A stretch of DNA of 64,000 bases from Streptomyces formicae (GTDB lineage: Bacteria > Actinomycetota > Actinomycetes > Streptomycetales > Streptomycetaceae), in NCBI RefSeq assembly GCF_002556545.1, contig NZ_CP022685.1, positions 6,116,001-6,180,000 on the forward strand. The letters run 5' to 3'. The translations under genes were made by a program, and so were the position numbers. Of this stretch, positions 53,397 through 61,875 are shown in pieces. Under the pieces are notes generated by a model. It was not told the origin of the DNA. It made no database searches and saw only the letters and a program-made list of their open reading frames with translations. The first letter of the stretch is position 1. Every line of letters starts with the position of its first letter.

Positions 53397-54005
53397 ATGC
53401 CTGCAGCACGGGAATCCTTACTCGACGCGGCCTACACCGCGCTCGCCAGGCGACCGTGGCCCGGCGTCCGCATGGTCGACGTCGCGGCCGTCGCCGGGGT
53501 GTCCCGGCAGACCCTCTACAACGAGTTCGGCAGCAAGGACGGGCTCGCCCGCGCCCTGCTGCGGCGCGAGACGGACGGCTATCTGCACGGCGTCGAACGC
53601 GCGCTCGCCGAGGAACGCGAACCGGCGGAGCGCCTGGCCGCCGTGGCCGCCTGGACGGTGGGCGCCGCGCGCGGCAACGCGCTGGTGCGGGCCGCGCTCA
53701 CCGGCTGCTGGGGCGAGCGGCTGCCCGCGCCGAGCAGGTCGGCGGGGTCCACGTCGCCGGTGCCCGCGCAGCGCCGCGCGGACGCCGGGGTGCCCACGTC
53801 GGCGGAGCTGCTCGCGCTGGTGCGGGACCGCGCGGTGCTCGCGCTCGGCGGCCGGGGCCGCTCGGCACGGGATCCGGAACTCGCCCTCGCCTGCGAGAGC
53901 GCGGTCCGGCTCGCCCTGTCGTACGTCGTGGCGCCCGCCGGGAGCGACGACGACCCCGCGGAGCTGGTCCGCGGGGCCATCGGACGCTGGGTCAGCGCCA
54001 AGTGA
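53397..54005 (+). CDS. TetR-family regulator with a TTA codon
   Basis: A 202-residue TetR-type regulator. The N-terminal helix-turn-helix is VRMVDVAAVAGVSRQTLYNEF followed by GSKDGLARALLRRE, here cited by its key VSRQTLYNEF core at residues 36-45. The ligand domain is Ala-rich and unassigned. Codon 8 is TTA (53418-53420), the rare Leu codon read only by the bldA tRNA in Streptomyces, so the protein may be made mainly in late growth. The ATG at 53397 follows GGGAGG by 5 bases. It is convergent with the SMR exporter and divergent from hisN. Confidence 0.9.
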   Translation: MPAARESLLDAAYTALARRPWPGVRMVDVAAVAGVSRQTLYNEFGSKDGLARALLRRETDGYLHGVERALAEEREPAERLAAVAAWTVGAARGNALVRAALTGCWGERLPAPSRSAGSTSPVPAQRRADAGVPTSAELLALVRDRAVLALGGRGRSARDPELALACESAVRLALSYVVAPAGSDDDPAELVRGAIGRWVSAK

Positions 54006-54032
54006 GCGGCACGCCCACGCGGCGCGCGGCGC

Positions 54033-54356
54033 TCAGTGCGCCGAGCCGGACAGCTGGAGCCCGATCACGCCGACGATCACGAACGAGATCGAGACCAGCT
54101 TGAGCGTGGAGACCAGGTCGCCGAGGAAGACCATCCCGTAGATCGCGGTGCCCGCCGCGCCGATGCCCGTCCAGACCGCGTACGCGGGCCCGACGTCCAG
54201 CTTCTTCAGGGCGAGCGTCAGCAGACCGAAGCTGCTGAGCGCGAAGCAGGCGAACGCGATCGTCGGCCAGAGCCGGGTGAAGCCGTGCGAGAGCTTCAGA
54301 CAGACCGCGAAGCCGGTCTCAAGAATCCCCGCCACGATGACCAGCAGCCACGCCAT
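54033..54356 (-). CDS. SMR-family exporter, SugE/Gdx (guanidinium) type
   Basis: A 107-residue protein with four membrane spans. The conserved Glu is in AGILETGFAVCLK, and the block HGFTRL and AYAVWTGIGAAGTA match E. coli SugE (Gdx), which exports guanidinium, rather than the broad drug exporters of the EmrE group. It probably works as an antiparallel dimer. The ATG at 54356 has GGGAGG about 9 bases before it. A -10-like CATAAT lies near 54426. The neighbouring TetR gene is convergent and may or may not control it. Confidence 0.9.
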   Translation of the reverse strand: MAWLLVIVAGILETGFAVCLKLSHGFTRLWPTIAFACFALSSFGLLTLALKKLDVGPAYAVWTGIGAAGTAIYGMVFLGDLVSTLKLVSISFVIVGVIGLQLSGSAH

Positions 54357-54469
54357 GTGTCCCTGCCTCCCGTACCCGTACGCATTCCGCGACCGCTTCG
54401 CCTGGCTTGAATCCGGCTTGGTGCGATTATGCATTTACCTGTGCCGGGGCGGCGCAAACAACGGGCTGT

Positions 54470-55480
54470 TCAGTCGCCCTCGCGTCGCTCCCGCGTTGCG
54501 AGCAGCCTGCGCAGCGAGTAGAGGCGCTGCGGGTCGGCGTGCCCGGCGGCCACCCAGGCGTCCAGGGCGCAGTCCTTCTCGTCGTGGCTGCAGCCGCGCG
54601 GGCAGTCCACCGTCCCCGGCTCCAGGTCGGGGAAGGCGAGGATGACGCGCGAGGGGTCCACGTGGTGGAGCCCGAACGACCGTACGCCCGGGGTGTCGAT
54701 CACCCAGCCGCCCGCGCCCTCCAGGGGGAGCGCGAGGGCGGACGTGGTGGTGTGCCTGCCGCGGCCCGTGACCGCGTTGACGTGCCCGGTGGTGCGCCGC
54801 CGCTCCGGCGGTACGAGCGCGTTGACGAGCGTCGTCTTGCCCACTCCGGAGTGCCCGACGAACGCGGTGACGTGCCCGTCGAGCAGCTCGTGGACCTGCG
54901 CGAGCTCGGCGCCGTCGGTGAACTCCTCGCGGCTGGTGACCACATAGGGGATGTCGAGCGCGGCGTACGTCTCCAGGATCTTGTCGGCGGGTGCCAGGTC
55001 CGACTTGGTCAGGACGAGGATCGGTTCGAGCCCGCCGTCGTACGCCGCCACGACACAGCGGTCGATCAGGCGCGGGCGCGGCTCGGGGTCGGCGAGCGCG
55101 GTGACGATGGCGAGCTGGTCGGCGTTGGCCACCACCACACGCTCGTAGGGGTCGTCGTCGTCCGCCGTACGGCGCAGGACCGACGCGCGCTCCGCGATGC
55201 GCACGACCCGCGCGAGGGTGTCCTTCTTGCCGGACAGATCCCCGACGACCGCGACCCTGTCGCCCACCACGGCGGCCTTGCGGCCCAGCTCGCGGGCCTT
55301 CATGGCCATCACGATCCGGTCGTCGACCAGGACGGTGAGCCGCCCCCGGTCGACGGTGAGGACCATCCCTTCGGACGCGTCCTCGTGCTTGGGCCTGATG
55401 TGGGTGCGGGGGCGGTTGCCCTTGCGGTTGGGGCGGACGCGGATGTCGTCCTCGTCGGGGTTCTTGCCGTAACGGCGCAT
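54470..55480 (-). CDS. rsgA: Ribosome small subunit-dependent GTPase A
   Basis: A 336-residue circularly permuted GTPase that assists late maturation of the 30S subunit. An N-terminal OB fold is followed by the G4 motif LTKSD, then G1 GHSGVGKTTLVNAL, then G3 DTPG, in the permuted order. The C-terminal zinc site is DCPRGCSHDEKDC. The ATG at 55480 lies 18 bases after the aroA stop, so the two form an operon. Length is normal. Confidence 0.95.
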   Translation of the reverse strand: MRRYGKNPDEDDIRVRPNRKGNRPRTHIRPKHEDASEGMVLTVDRGRLTVLVDDRIVMAMKARELGRKAAVVGDRVAVVGDLSGKKDTLARVVRIAERASVLRRTADDDDPYERVVVANADQLAIVTALADPEPRPRLIDRCVVAAYDGGLEPILVLTKSDLAPADKILETYAALDIPYVVTSREEFTDGAELAQVHELLDGHVTAFVGHSGVGKTTLVNALVPPERRRTTGHVNAVTGRGRHTTTSALALPLEGAGGWVIDTPGVRSFGLHHVDPSRVILAFPDLEPGTVDCPRGCSHDEKDCALDAWVAAGHADPQRLYSLRRLLATRERREGD

Positions 55481-55497
55481 GGTTCTCGTTCCGCCCG

Positions 55498-56823
55498 TCA
55501 GTTCCCGAGCATTCCGGTCCAGAGGTCGGGGAAGTCGGGGAGGGTCTTGGCCGTCGTCGCGACGTTCTCGATCTCCACGCCCCGCACCGCCAGGCCGATG
55601 ATCGCGCCCGCGGTCGCCATGCGGTGGTCGTCGTAGGTGTGGAAGATGCCGCCGTGCAGCCTGCGGGGCCGGATGTGCAGGCCGTCCGCGGTCTCGGTGA
55701 CGTCGCCGCCGAGTTCGTTGATCTCCTTGGTGAGCGCGGCCAGGCGGTCCGTCTCGTGCAGGCGCAGGTGGGCGACGCCGCGCAGCGTCGAGGGGGAGTC
55801 GGCGAGGGCCGCGACCGCCGCGATGCCCGGGGTGAGCTCGCCGACCTCGCTCAGGTCCACGTCGATGCCGTGCACGGAGCCGCTCCCGGTGAACACCAGG
55901 CCCTGCTCGGTCAGCTCGCAGGAGCCGCCCATCTCCGTGAAGATCCGGCGCAGCGCGTCGCCGGGCTGCGTGGTGTGCGCGGGCCAGTCGGGGATCGTGA
56001 CCGTGCCGCCGGTGACCAGGGCCGCGGCGAGGAACGGCTGGGCGTTGGACAGGTCGGGCTCGACGGTCAGGTCGCGGCCGAGCAGGGCGCCGGGGGTGAC
56101 CCGCCACACGTTCGGCTCGCCGCCCGACTCCGGGGTGTCCACCTGGGCGCCGACCGCGCGCAGCATGTCCACGGTCATCCGGATGTGCGGCATGGACGGC
56201 AGCGGCCCTCCCACGTGCCGCACCTCCACGCCCTGGTTGAAGCGCGGGCCCGAGAGCAGCAGGGCGCTGACGAACTGGGAGGAGGACGAGGCGTCGATCT
56301 CGACCCGGCCGCCCTCCAGTGCGCCGCCGCCGTGCACGGTCAGCGGCAGGGCGCCGGGGCTGCCGAGCGTGGTGTCGTCGATCCGGGCGCCGAGCACGCG
56401 CAGCGCGTCGATCACGCCGGTCAGCGGGCGCTCGTACGAGCGGGGGTCGCCGTCGAAGCGGATAGGACCGTCGGCGAGGGCGGCGACCGGGGGCAGGAAG
56501 CGCATGACCGTACCCGCGTTGCCGACGTCGACCGTGGCGGGGCCCTGGAGCCCCGAGGGGATCACGCGCCAGGCCTCGCCCGAGCCGTCGGGGCCCACGC
56601 CCTCCTCGATGCCGACGCCCATGGCGCGCAGGGCGCCCGCCATCAGCAGGGTGTCGCGCGAGCGCAGCGGGCGGCGCAGCCAGCCGGGCTCGGCGGCGAT
56701 CGCGGCGAGGACGAGCGCGCGATTGGTGACCGATTTCGAACCGGGGACGTGGACCGTCGCGGTGACGGCTCCGCTTGCGTGCGGGGCGGGCCAGAGGGCG
56801 GTGTGCGCCGGAGTTTCGGTCAT
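55498..56823 (-). CDS. aroA: 5-enolpyruvylshikimate-3-phosphate synthase
   Basis: A 441-residue EPSP synthase of the shikimate pathway, joining shikimate-3-phosphate with phosphoenolpyruvate. Substrate-binding motifs include [28 protein letters not shown] and the later [14 protein letters not shown] and DDHRMAT. The ATG at 56823 is preceded by the M50 peptidase gene 33 bases away and followed by rsgA, all on the minus strand. Confidence 0.96.
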   Translation of the reverse strand: MTETPAHTALWPAPHASGAVTATVHVPGSKSVTNRALVLAAIAAEPGWLRRPLRSRDTLLMAGALRAMGVGIEEGVGPDGSGEAWRVIPSGLQGPATVDVGNAGTVMRFLPPVAALADGPIRFDGDPRSYERPLTGVIDALRVLGARIDDTTLGSPGALPLTVHGGGALEGGRVEIDASSSSQFVSALLLSGPRFNQGVEVRHVGGPLPSMPHIRMTVDMLRAVGAQVDTPESGGEPNVWRVTPGALLGRDLTVEPDLSNAQPFLAAALVTGGTVTIPDWPAHTTQPGDALRRIFTEMGGSCELTEQGLVFTGSGSVHGIDVDLSEVGELTPGIAAVAALADSPSTLRGVAHLRLHETDRLAALTKEINELGGDVTETADGLHIRPRRLHGGIFHTYDDHRMATAGAIIGLAVRGVEIENVATTAKTLPDFPDLWTGMLGN

Positions 56824-56855
56824 GCCCTCACTTTAGTGGCTGGCCGGGAGCCCGC

Positions 56856-57578
56856 TCAGACGTCGAGCAGCCAGCGCCCGCCGCCCATCAGCGAACACAG
56901 CGATACGGCGTGGAAGAGGAAGAGCCACATTCCCGCGGGCACGTGCGTGAGCCGCGACAGCTGGTCCGCGTCCGAGTCGCCCGCGCCCCCGCGCCTGCGC
57001 TTGGACTGCAGCTCGAAGGCGGGCCGCACGCCGCCCAGGAGCAGGAACCACACCACCGCGTACGCGAAGGCCGCCTGCACGTCCGTGCTGGCGAGCCAGG
57101 AGATGACCAGGAAGGTGCCGCCCGCGACGACGACGGTCAGGGCGCCGTACGCGTTGCGGATCATCACCAGCATCGCGATGAGCAGCGCGGTGGCGATCCA
57201 CAGGAACGCCGTGATGCGCCCCGAAGCGAGCAGGGCCGCGCCGCCGAGGCCGAGCAGCGGCGGCGCGGTGTAGCCCGCGGCGGCGGTCAGGATCATGCCG
57301 ATGCCGGTCGGCTTGCCGCGCGAGACGGTCAGGCCCGAGGTGTCGGAGTGCAGCCGGATGCCGTCCAGGCGGCGGCCGGTGAGCAGGGCGATCAGACCGT
57401 GGCCGCCCTCGTGCGCGATGGTGATGGCGTTGCGGGCCACGCGCCAGACGCCGTGCGGGACGACGACGGCGAGGGCGACGACACCGGCCGCGATCACCAG
57501 CCACTGCTCGGGCGCTGCCTGGGTGCCGAAGAGCCGGTCCCAGAGGGCGGCCGGGCTGGCGTTGGCGGTGCTTTCCAT
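56856..57578 (-). CDS. M50-family membrane metallopeptidase
   Basis: A 240-residue membrane protein with the zinc motif AHEGGHGLIAL (HExxH form, HEGGH) near residue 55 inside a hydrophobic region, and several further membrane spans. Its fold suggests the M50B group of site-2-like peptidases, for which no substrate is known. A Lys/Arg-rich loop (LQSKRRRGGAGDSDADQ) separates the last spans. The ATG at 57578 is 49 bases from the divergent SRAP gene. It is first in the M50-aroA-rsgA operon. Confidence 0.87.
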   Translation of the reverse strand: MESTANASPAALWDRLFGTQAAPEQWLVIAAGVVALAVVVPHGVWRVARNAITIAHEGGHGLIALLTGRRLDGIRLHSDTSGLTVSRGKPTGIGMILTAAAGYTAPPLLGLGGAALLASGRITAFLWIATALLIAMLVMIRNAYGALTVVVAGGTFLVISWLASTDVQAAFAYAVVWFLLLGGVRPAFELQSKRRRGGAGDSDADQLSRLTHVPAGMWLFLFHAVSLCSLMGGGRWLLDV

Positions 57579-57627
57579 TGCTTGGACTGCTCCCTCTGGT
57601 CGTACGCGGTCTGGCAGTCTGGCACGT

Positions 57628-58482
57628 ATGTGCGGACGGTATGCATCCAGTCGTAGGCCCGAGGACCTCGCAGGGATCTTCGAGATCGAGAAGTGGGAGC
57701 CGGAGGAGTCCCTGGCCCCCGACTTCAACGTGGCGCCCACCAAAGAGGTCTACGCGGTCCTCGACCGTCCTGTGAAAGACGCGGCGGACCCGCGTCCGGT
57801 TCGCCAGCTGCGCACCCTGAAGTGGGGTCTCGTGCCGTCCTGGGCCAAGACGCCCGAGGGCGGCGCCCGGATGATCAACGCGCGCGCGGAGACCGTCCAC
57901 GAGAAGCCGTCCTACCGCCGCGCCTTCGCCTCCCGGCGCTGTGTCCTGCCCGCCGACGGCTATTACGAGTGGGTGACCGCGCCCGACGAGCGGCAGCTGG
58001 AGGTCGAGGGCAAGAAGAAGCGGCCCCGCAAGCAGCCCTACTTCGTGACCCCGGCCGACGGCTCGGTCTTCGCCATGGCAGGGCTGTACGAGTTCTGGCG
58101 GGACAAGACCCTGCCCGACGAGCACCCTTCCCCAAGCTCTCGGCTTCGCTCGAGCAGGGGAGGCCCCACTGCCTGGTGGGTGACGTGCACAGTGATCACC
58201 ACGGAGGCGGAGACCACGCCGCTCGCCGACACCCCCGAGGAGGGCCCGCGCTCGCTCGCCGACATCCACCCGCGGATGCCGCTGATGCTGACCCCGGACC
58301 GCTGGGACGCCTGGCTCGACCCGTCCCGCACCGACGCCGACGACCTGCGCACCCTCCTGGAGCCGCCGCCGCACGGCCTGCTGCGCGCCTACCCGGTCTC
58401 CACCGCCGTCAGCAACGTCCGCAACAACGGCCCGGAGCTGCTTACGGAGCTGGCAGGGCCCGAAGAGGGCACACTCTTCTGA
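57628..58482 (+). CDS. SRAP-domain DNA abasic-site crosslinking protein (YedK/HMCES type)
   Basis: A 284-residue SRAP protein. Cys2, exposed after removal of Met1 (MCGRYASS), forms a stable thiazolidine bond with abasic sites in single-stranded DNA. Supporting residues are in FNVAPT, ARAETV, GYYEW and the His of IHPRMPLML. Residues about 167-178 (PSPSSRLRSSRGG) are encoded by a dispersed hairpin repeat inserted in frame between KTLPDEH and TAWWVTCT, which lengthens a loop. The protein is otherwise complete. The next gene starts 2 bases downstream of the stop, so the two are co-transcribed. Confidence 0.93.
   Translation: MCGRYASSRRPEDLAGIFEIEKWEPEESLAPDFNVAPTKEVYAVLDRPVKDAADPRPVRQLRTLKWGLVPSWAKTPEGGARMINARAETVHEKPSYRRAFASRRCVLPADGYYEWVTAPDERQLEVEGKKKRPRKQPYFVTPADGSVFAMAGLYEFWRDKTLPDEHPSPSSRLRSSRGGPTAWWVTCTVITTEAETTPLADTPEEGPRSLADIHPRMPLMLTPDRWDAWLDPSRTDADDLRTLLEPPPHGLLRAYPVSTAVSNVRNNGPELLTELAGPEEGTLF
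58128..58162 (+). repeat. Dispersed hairpin repeat inside the SRAP gene
   Basis: TTCCCCAAGCTCTCGGCTTC continues as GCTCGAGCAGGGGAGG. CCCC/GGGG and GCTC/GAGC pair around a CGGCTTCG-like loop. From memory this sequence is a widely scattered Streptomyces repeat that usually lies between genes; here it keeps the reading frame of a coding sequence. Confidence 0.65.
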
Positions 58483-58483
58483 C

Positions 58484-59125
58484 GTGACCAAGAGCGAGAT
58501 CGTTGAGACCGACGCGGGCGAGGCGCGGATCACCTGGCACCCGGCCCCCGGGAAGAGCGCCCGCCTGCTGCTCGCCGTCAGCCACGGCGCGGGCGGCGGC
58601 ATCGAGGCCCGCGACCTGAAGGCCATCGCCGCCGAGCTGCCCGCGCACGGCGTGAGCGTCGCCCTCGTCGAGCAGCCCTGGCGGGTGGCGGGCAAGAAGG
58701 TGGCGCCCGCGCCGAAGACGCTGGACGTGGGGTGGCGGGGGATCTGGCCCGCGCTGGAGAAGAAGGGCCTCCCGGTGATCTCCGGCGGCCGCAGCGCGGG
58801 CGCCCGCGTGGCCTGCCGCACCGCGACCGAGCTCGGCGCCGCGGCCGTGCTCGCGCTCTCCTTCCCGCTGCACCCGCCGGGCAAGCCCGAGAAGTCCCGC
58901 GCCGACGAACTGCTGGGCGCGGGGGTGCCGACCCTCGTCGTGCAGGGCGGCAACGACCCCTTCGGGAAGCCCGCGGAATTCCCGGAGGGACCGTACGAAC
59001 TGGTGGAGGTGCCCCACGGCGACCACGGGTTCGCGGTGCCCAAGCGGGCGGAGATCACGCAGGACGAGGCAGTGAAGGGCATCACGGACGCGGTGGCCCG
59101 GTGGGCGGGAATGTTGGCCGGGTGA
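58484..59125 (+). CDS. Alpha/beta hydrolase (KANL3/Tex30-like)
   Basis: A 213-residue small alpha/beta hydrolase. It has an oxyanion-region motif VSHGAGGG, the nucleophile elbow GGRSAGAR with Ser near residue 106, an Asp in QGGNDPFG and a His in GDHGF, so the triad is complete. The substrate is unknown. The GTG at 58484 follows the SRAP stop by two bases. The 3' end of the gene contains the SigR-type promoter of sigR (59108-59133 overlaps its last codons). Confidence 0.87.
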   Translation: MTKSEIVETDAGEARITWHPAPGKSARLLLAVSHGAGGGIEARDLKAIAAELPAHGVSVALVEQPWRVAGKKVAPAPKTLDVGWRGIWPALEKKGLPVISGGRSAGARVACRTATELGAAAVLALSFPLHPPGKPEKSRADELLGAGVPTLVVQGGNDPFGKPAEFPEGPYELVEVPHGDHGFAVPKRAEITQDEAVKGITDAVARWAGMLAG

Positions 59126-59133
59126 CCTCTGTT
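59108..59133 (+). promoter_or_regulatory. Predicted SigR-dependent promoter of sigR (sigRp2)
   Basis: GGAAT (59108-59112), 18 bases, GTT (59131-59133) exactly fits the SigR consensus and begins inside the preceding hydrolase gene. In S. coelicolor sigR is autoregulated from such a promoter (p2), whose transcript makes the longer SigR'. Here it lies before the ATG at 59192 as that model requires. Confidence 0.75.
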
Positions 59134-59191
59134 GTGCACAGCAGACGGCAGACGCCGTCACCAGCTGTTCGTACGAGAGGGAGTCCGCCGC

Positions 59192-59356
59192 ATGGGTTCG
59201 ACCATCTGCCCGAACCGCTCCACGTCGCCTGACCTGGAGTGGACGGTGCTGAGCGCGCCCAAAACCACACCTATTCGGGCGGCGCGCGGAGCGGATCGTC
59301 GTCTATCCTCCGATTCGAGTGGGGCTGCTTTCGGTCTCACCACGTCGTTGGAGGAG
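59192..59356 (+). other. N-terminal extension of SigR' (55 codons)
   Basis: An ATG at 59192 with AGGGAG 8 bases upstream is in frame with sigR and adds exactly 55 residues ([15 protein letters not shown] at its start). S. coelicolor makes an unstable SigR' with a 55-residue extension from the inducible promoter, so the length match is strong support for the same device. A -10-like TATCCT near 59304 may be the constitutive promoter that yields only the short form. Confidence 0.65.
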
Positions 59357-60040
59357 GTGGGTCCGGTCACTGGGACCGACGCAGGGGCCGAGCACGGCCA
59401 GGCGGAGCAGCCCCGAGAAGGGTCGGAGAGGTCCGAGACGGCCGCGGAGCGCACGGCCCGCTTCGAGCGGGACGCGCTGACGTTCCTCGACCAGATGTAC
59501 TCGGCGGCGCTGCGCATGACGCGCAATCCGGCGGACGCGGAGGACCTGGTGCAGGAGACCTACGCGAAGGCGTACGCGTCGTTCCACCAGTTCCGCGAGG
59601 GCACCAACCTCAAGGCGTGGCTCTACCGCATCCTCACGAACACCTTCATCAACTCGTACCGCAAGAAGCAGCGCGAGCCCCAGCGCAGCGCCGCCGAGGA
59701 GATCGAGGACTGGCAGCTGGCGCGTGCGGAGTCGCACATGTCCACCGGTCTGCGCTCCGCCGAGTCGCAGGCGCTCGACCACCTGCCCGACTCGGACGTG
59801 AAGACCGCACTGCAGTCGATCCCCGAGGAATTCCGCATCGCCGTCTATCTGGCCGACGTAGAGGGCTTTGCCTACAAGGAGATCGCGGACATTATGGGGA
59901 CACCCATCGGTACGGTGATGTCCCGACTGCACCGCGGCCGTCGCCAGCTGCGCGGCATGCTGGAGGACTACGCCCGTGATCGCGGGCTCGTCCCGGCGGG
60001 CGCCGGGGAGTCGAACGGAACGAAAGGCTCGGGCTCATGA
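59357..60040 (+). CDS. sigR: Thiol-oxidative-stress sigma factor SigR
   Basis: A 227-residue group 4 (ECF) sigma factor that directs transcription of thioredoxin, mycothiol and other redox-repair genes. The region 2 motifs are [20 protein letters not shown] and [20 protein letters not shown]. Region 4 is [21 protein letters not shown], cited by its core [11 protein letters not shown]. The GTG at 59357 gives the established short form of 227 residues; the longer SigR' would begin at 59192. The stop overlaps rsrA by 4 bases (ATGA). Predicted SigR promoters occur before this gene and before the mycoredoxin gene. Confidence 0.97.
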   Translation: MGPVTGTDAGAEHGQAEQPREGSERSETAAERTARFERDALTFLDQMYSAALRMTRNPADAEDLVQETYAKAYASFHQFREGTNLKAWLYRILTNTFINSYRKKQREPQRSAAEEIEDWQLARAESHMSTGLRSAESQALDHLPDSDVKTALQSIPEEFRIAVYLADVEGFAYKEIADIMGTPIGTVMSRLHRGRRQLRGMLEDYARDRGLVPAGAGESNGTKGSGS

Positions 60041-60345
60041 GCTGCGGAGAGCCGCACGAGACTGACTGCAGTGAAGTCCTGGACCATCTCTATGAGTTCC
60101 TGGACCACGAGATGCCGGACAGTGACTGCACCAAGTTCGAGACGCACTTCGAGGAGTGCTCTCCGTGCCTGGAGAAGTACGGCCTCGAGCAGGCGGTCAA
60201 GAAGCTGGTGAAGCGCTGCTGCGGCCAGGACGACGTCCCCGTCGACCTGCGGGCCAAGGTGATGGGGCGCATCGACCTCATCCGCTCCGGGCAGACCGTT
60301 CCGGAGAACGACGTCACGCAGGACGTGGCGGCGGGCGAGGCCTGA
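60037..60345 (+). CDS. rsrA: Redox-sensing anti-sigma factor RsrA
   Basis: A 102-residue zinc anti-sigma factor that binds SigR when reduced and releases it on disulfide formation. The ZAS motif residues Cys11, His37, Cys41 and Cys44 are in the same positions as in S. coelicolor RsrA, where Cys11 and Cys44 form the trigger disulfide. Further cysteines are Cys3, Cys31, Cys61 and Cys62. The ATG overlaps the sigR stop, giving tight coupling. A long hairpin terminator follows. Confidence 0.97.
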   Translation: MSCGEPHETDCSEVLDHLYEFLDHEMPDSDCTKFETHFEECSPCLEKYGLEQAVKKLVKRCCGQDDVPVDLRAKVMGRIDLIRSGQTVPENDVTQDVAAGEA

Positions 60346-60376
60346 ACCACCGCGCCGTCGGCGTGAGTTGACCGTA

Positions 60377-60417
60377 CGAGGGCGGGCCGCGACATTTTCT
60401 GTCGCGGCCCGCCCTCG
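60377..60417 (+). terminator. Strong terminator after sigR-rsrA
   Basis: A perfect 18-base stem, left arm 60377-60394 and right arm 60400-60417, with loop TTTTC. Confidence 0.85.
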
Positions 60418-60528
60418 TTCTCCCCGTTCTCCCCTCCGGTCACTCGAACGTGCTAATTCACGGCCGCCGGGCTCTGGCCGCGATGCCACCGTTCTACTCT
60501 CCGGAGCTGGAACGGTGAGGAGAACTCC

Positions 60529-61875
60529 ATGCGGTCGGTGCCGGCGTGGGCCCGCGTGTACATCCTGTGCGTCGCCCTGACGGGCGCCGCCTGCGCCGTG
60601 CCCGCGCTCGGCGCGCGCACGCCGTGGCCCGCCGTCGCCCTGCTCGCGGTGCTCTACGCCGGGTGCGAGCAGATCACCCGGTGCCGCTTCGTCGGCCGCC
60701 GTGCCCCGCGCGGTCTCGGCACCTTCTTCCCCGTGCTGCTCGCCGGGGTCTTCCTGCTGCCTCCTTCGGCCGCCGCCCTCGTCGCCGTGCCCGGCGCGCT
60801 GCTCGCCCGCGTCGAGCGGCATCCCCGGTGGGTGCGCAGGCTCTGGCGCGCGGCCCAACTCGCCGTCGCCGCCTGGGTGTCGGCCCGCGTCTTCGAGGCG
60901 CTCGGCGGTCCCGGGGCCTGCGCGGCGCCCGACTTCCCCTACGTCCTGGCTCCCGCGGGAGCCACCGTGCTCGCGTTCTCCGCCGTGCTCGCCGCCCTGG
61001 ACGGCGGGGTCGCCGTGACCGCCGAGCGGGTGCCCGCGCGCCTGGCCTGGCGGGGGCTCTTCCCGCGCGCGCTCGCGCCCGTCGCGGTGCACGGCCTCGC
61101 CGGTCTGATGATGGCGGTCCTGTGGACCAGTCCGTACGGCCCCGCGGCCGGGCTGCTCGTGCTGCTTCCGATGGGCGTCTCCTGCTGGGTGTTCGCGCAG
61201 TACCACCGCGAGCGCGCCGCCCACCAGGCCACCATCAGGGCGCTCGTTCAGGCCGTCGACCTCAAGGACAAGTACACCCGCGGCCACAGCGAACGGGTCG
61301 GCCGCGCCTCGGTGCTCATCGCCAGGGAACTGGGCATGGGCGACGACCGCGTGGAGGTGCTCCGGTTCGCGGGCATCCTGCACGACGTCGGCAAACTCGG
61401 CGTACCCACCCGGCTGTTGCGCAAGGAAGGACCCCTGACGCCGGAGGAGCGCCGCGTCATCGAGCTGCATCCCGAGTACGGACACGAGATGGTGCGCGGC
61501 ATCGGATTCCTGGGGGACGCGCGGGCGGCGATCCTGCACCACCACGAGCGGATCGACGGGAGCGGCTATCCGTACGGCCTCGCCGGGGCGCAGATCCCCG
61601 AGTCCGCCCGGGTGGTGGCCGTCGCGGACGCGTTCGACGCGATGACGTCCACGCGGTCCTACCGGCGGGCCCGGCCCGTGCCGGTGGCCTTGGAGGAGCT
61701 GACCCGGTGCGCGGGCGCGCAGTTCGACCCCGCGATGGTCGGGGCGCTGGCGCGGGCGCTGGAGCGGTACGGGTGGCATCCCGAGGTCACCTCGGACGTC
61801 CCCGGCCAGGCGGGGCCCGTGCCGCCCGCGCCGACGGTGTCCGCGCCCGCGGTGCCCGGTTCGGCCCCGCGGTGA
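60529..61875 (+). CDS. Membrane HD-GYP domain protein
   Basis: A 448-residue protein. The first 215 residues hold about six membrane spans (VYILCVALTGAACAVPALGA onward). A linker helix (EQYHRERAAHQATIRALVQA-like region) leads to an HD-GYP domain with HDVGK (His285-Asp286) and HHHERIDGSGYP (338-349), the full set of metal and GYP residues. HD-GYP domains usually hydrolyse cyclic di-GMP or related dinucleotides. The C-terminal 40 residues are Pro/Ala-rich. AGGAGA lies 6 bases before the ATG. The next gene overlaps by 4 bases (GTGA). Confidence 0.92.
   Translation: MRSVPAWARVYILCVALTGAACAVPALGARTPWPAVALLAVLYAGCEQITRCRFVGRRAPRGLGTFFPVLLAGVFLLPPSAAALVAVPGALLARVERHPRWVRRLWRAAQLAVAAWVSARVFEALGGPGACAAPDFPYVLAPAGATVLAFSAVLAALDGGVAVTAERVPARLAWRGLFPRALAPVAVHGLAGLMMAVLWTSPYGPAAGLLVLLPMGVSCWVFAQYHRERAAHQATIRALVQAVDLKDKYTRGHSERVGRASVLIARELGMGDDRVEVLRFAGILHDVGKLGVPTRLLRKEGPLTPEERRVIELHPEYGHEMVRGIGFLGDARAAILHHHERIDGSGYPYGLAGAQIPESARVVAVADAFDAMTSTRSYRRARPVPVALEELTRCAGAQFDPAMVGALARALERYGWHPEVTSDVPGQAGPVPPAPTVSAPAVPGSAPR

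Noticed and set aside
54357..54434. Possible guanidine riboswitch before the SugE/Gdx-type exporter.
   Set aside because: The leader is short and lacks the conserved elements of the guanidine-I aptamer and the paired ACGR loops of guanidine-II.
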